Shown piece by piece: positions 4,854 through 5,688 of a DNA stretch of 5,688 nucleotides (the stretch's first letter is position 1; each line of letters begins with the position of its first letter). Both the position numbers and the translations under genes were made by a program. The stretch spans positions 1 through 5,688 of the forward strand of contig NZ_CAKTFU010000029.1 of assembly GCF_934561205.1 (NCBI RefSeq). Direction: 5' to 3'. The notes under the pieces are model-generated. The model did no database searches and had not been told where the DNA came from. It worked only from the letters and a program-made list of their open reading frames with translations. Source of the stretch: an uncultured Gemmiger sp. GTDB taxonomy: Bacteria > Bacillota > Clostridia > Oscillospirales > Ruminococcaceae.

Positions 4854-5688
4854 ATGCCGAAAGAACTCGCCAAACAGTATGCCCCGCAGGGCACCGAGGA
4901 CCGCATCTACCAGAACTGGTGCGACAAGGGGTATTTCCATACCCAGATCGACCGCAGCAAAAAGCCCTTTACCATCGTGATGCCCCCGCCGAACGTTACC
5001 GGTCAGCTGCATATGGGTCACGCCATGGACGAAACCTGGCAGGATATCCTGACCCGCTACAAGCGTATGCAGGGCTATGCCGCCCTGTGGGTGCCCGGCA
5101 CCGACCATGCTTCCATTGCCACCGAGGCGAAGGTCGTTGCCAAAATGCGCGAGGAGGGCCTGACCAAAGAGATGGTCGGCCGCGACGGCTTTTTGGAGCG
5201 CGCCTGGGACTGGAAGAACACCTACGGCAACCGCATTGTCAGCCAGCTGAAAAAGCTGGGCTGCTCCTGCGACTGGCAGCGCGAGCGCTTTACCATGGAC
5301 GAGGGCTGCTCTGACGCGGTGAAGGACGTTTTTGTGCGCCTGTACAACGAGGGGCTGATCTACCGTGGCAACCGCATGGTCAACTGGTGCCCCCACTGCA
5401 ACACCTCCATCTCCGACGCCGAGGTCGAGTACGAGAGCAAGGACGGCAGCTTCTGGCACCTGCTGTATCAGGTCAAGGAAACCGGCGAATATCTGGAGCT
5501 GGCCACCACCCGCCCCGAAACCATGCTGGGCGATACCGCCGTTGCCATCAACGAGGCGGACCCCCGCTATGCCCACCTGCACGGCTGCCATGTCATTCTG
5601 CCGCTGATCGGCCGCGAGATCCCCATCGTCTGCGACGAGCACGCCGACATGGAAAAGGGCACCGGCGTTGTGAAGATCACCCCCGCCC
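4854..5688 (+). CDS. valS: Valyl-tRNA synthetase, N-terminal part (runs off the right edge)
   Basis: ValS attaches valine to tRNA-Val with ATP and edits mischarged threonine. The 278 residues visible (family length about 880) are open to the window edge. [21 protein letters not shown] starts at 44, with the class I HIGH motif as HMGH at 53-56. Then come [13 protein letters not shown] (79-91), typical of ValS, and WCPHC (178-182) with SDAEVE (187-192). The start of the editing domain is [13 protein letters not shown] at 218-230. The start ATG lies 10 nt after AAAGGAGG (4836-4843), and [12 protein letters not shown] is a typical ValS beginning. It is preceded by a T-box whose specifier is GUC, which independently supports valine specificity. 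Nothing unusual is seen in the part present. Confidence 0.97.
   Translation, partial: MPKELAKQYAPQGTEDRIYQNWCDKGYFHTQIDRSKKPFTIVMPPPNVTGQLHMGHAMDETWQDILTRYKRMQGYAALWVPGTDHASIATEAKVVAKMREEGLTKEMVGRDGFLERAWDWKNTYGNRIVSQLKKLGCSCDWQRERFTMDEGCSDAVKDVFVRLYNEGLIYRGNRMVNWCPHCNTSISDAEVEYESKDGSFWHLLYQVKETGEYLELATTRPETMLGDTAVAINEADPRYAHLHGCHVILPLIGREIPIVCDEHADMEKGTGVVKITPA

Noticed and set aside
4418..5314. A 298-codon open frame on the plus strand through the T-box and valS
   Set aside because: It crosses the end of the ArsC-like gene, the structured T-box RNA and its terminator, and reads valS in the wrong frame.
4845..5642. A 265-codon open frame on the minus strand opposite valS
   Set aside because: It is antisense to valS, whose motifs are unambiguous. 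The Val/Ala/Gly-rich translation has no domain and no promoter or ribosome site of its own.
1..5688. CRISPR array, tRNA genes, insertion sequences or phage genes
   Set aside because: No regularly spaced repeats, tRNA-like cloverleaf, transposase motif or phage-type gene could be found on either strand.

Overview
This is a high-GC (roughly 60%) window from a Gram-positive anaerobe with Firmicutes/Clostridia traits. It carries a spoIIA sporulation operon, a T-box-controlled valyl-tRNA synthetase, consensus TTGACA/TATAAT promoters and strong AAGGAGG-type ribosome binding sites. High GC combined with these genes suggests an Oscillospiraceae/Ruminococcaceae-type gut bacterium; that placement is inference, because no species marker is complete here.

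Positions 1-463 hold no protein gene. Read on the minus strand they are a regulatory block: a terminator for the spoIIA operon (about 408-456), then three tandem sigma-A promoters firing towards the left edge (-35/-10 pairs at 364-369/340-345, 265-270/241-246 and 123-128/100-105). The last has a perfect consensus with 10-bp-phased A-tracts upstream. It is followed by a leader hairpin and a boxA-like CCTTGAAAATTGAAC element typical of pre-16S leaders in Firmicutes. An rRNA operon very probably starts just beyond position 1.

Positions 464-1958 (minus strand) are the spoIIA operon in its classical order: spoIIAA (anti-anti-sigma), spoIIAB (anti-sigma kinase), sigF (forespore sigma factor). The three genes form the partner-switching module that activates SigF in the forespore. 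Key residues are present in all three, although SpoIIAA is short at its C-terminus and SigF at its N-terminus. The 100-bp gap upstream holds the terminator of the preceding folC gene and a possible SigH promoter partly overlapping it.

Positions 2060-3975 (minus strand) are a two-gene operon: a VanZ-family membrane protein with a charged coiled-coil tail, and folC (folylpolyglutamate/dihydrofolate synthase), joined by an ATGA stop/start overlap. Its promoter lies back to back with one for a small rightward gene (4107-4448) encoding an ArsC/Spx-fold protein whose usual N-terminal cysteine position is serine. The shared intergenic region has two inverted repeats placed on promoter elements.

Positions 4449-4853 hold a promoter and a full T-box riboswitch. 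A Stem I specifier loop displaying GUC (valine), the GGGTGGTACCGCG box and an intrinsic terminator can all be read. It controls valS, which starts at 4854 and runs off the right edge.

I see no unknown multi-gene system. The most unusual points are the cysteine-less ArsC-like protein, the duplicated promoter-plus-5'-hairpin module before the presumed rRNA operon, and the symmetric divergent promoter region.
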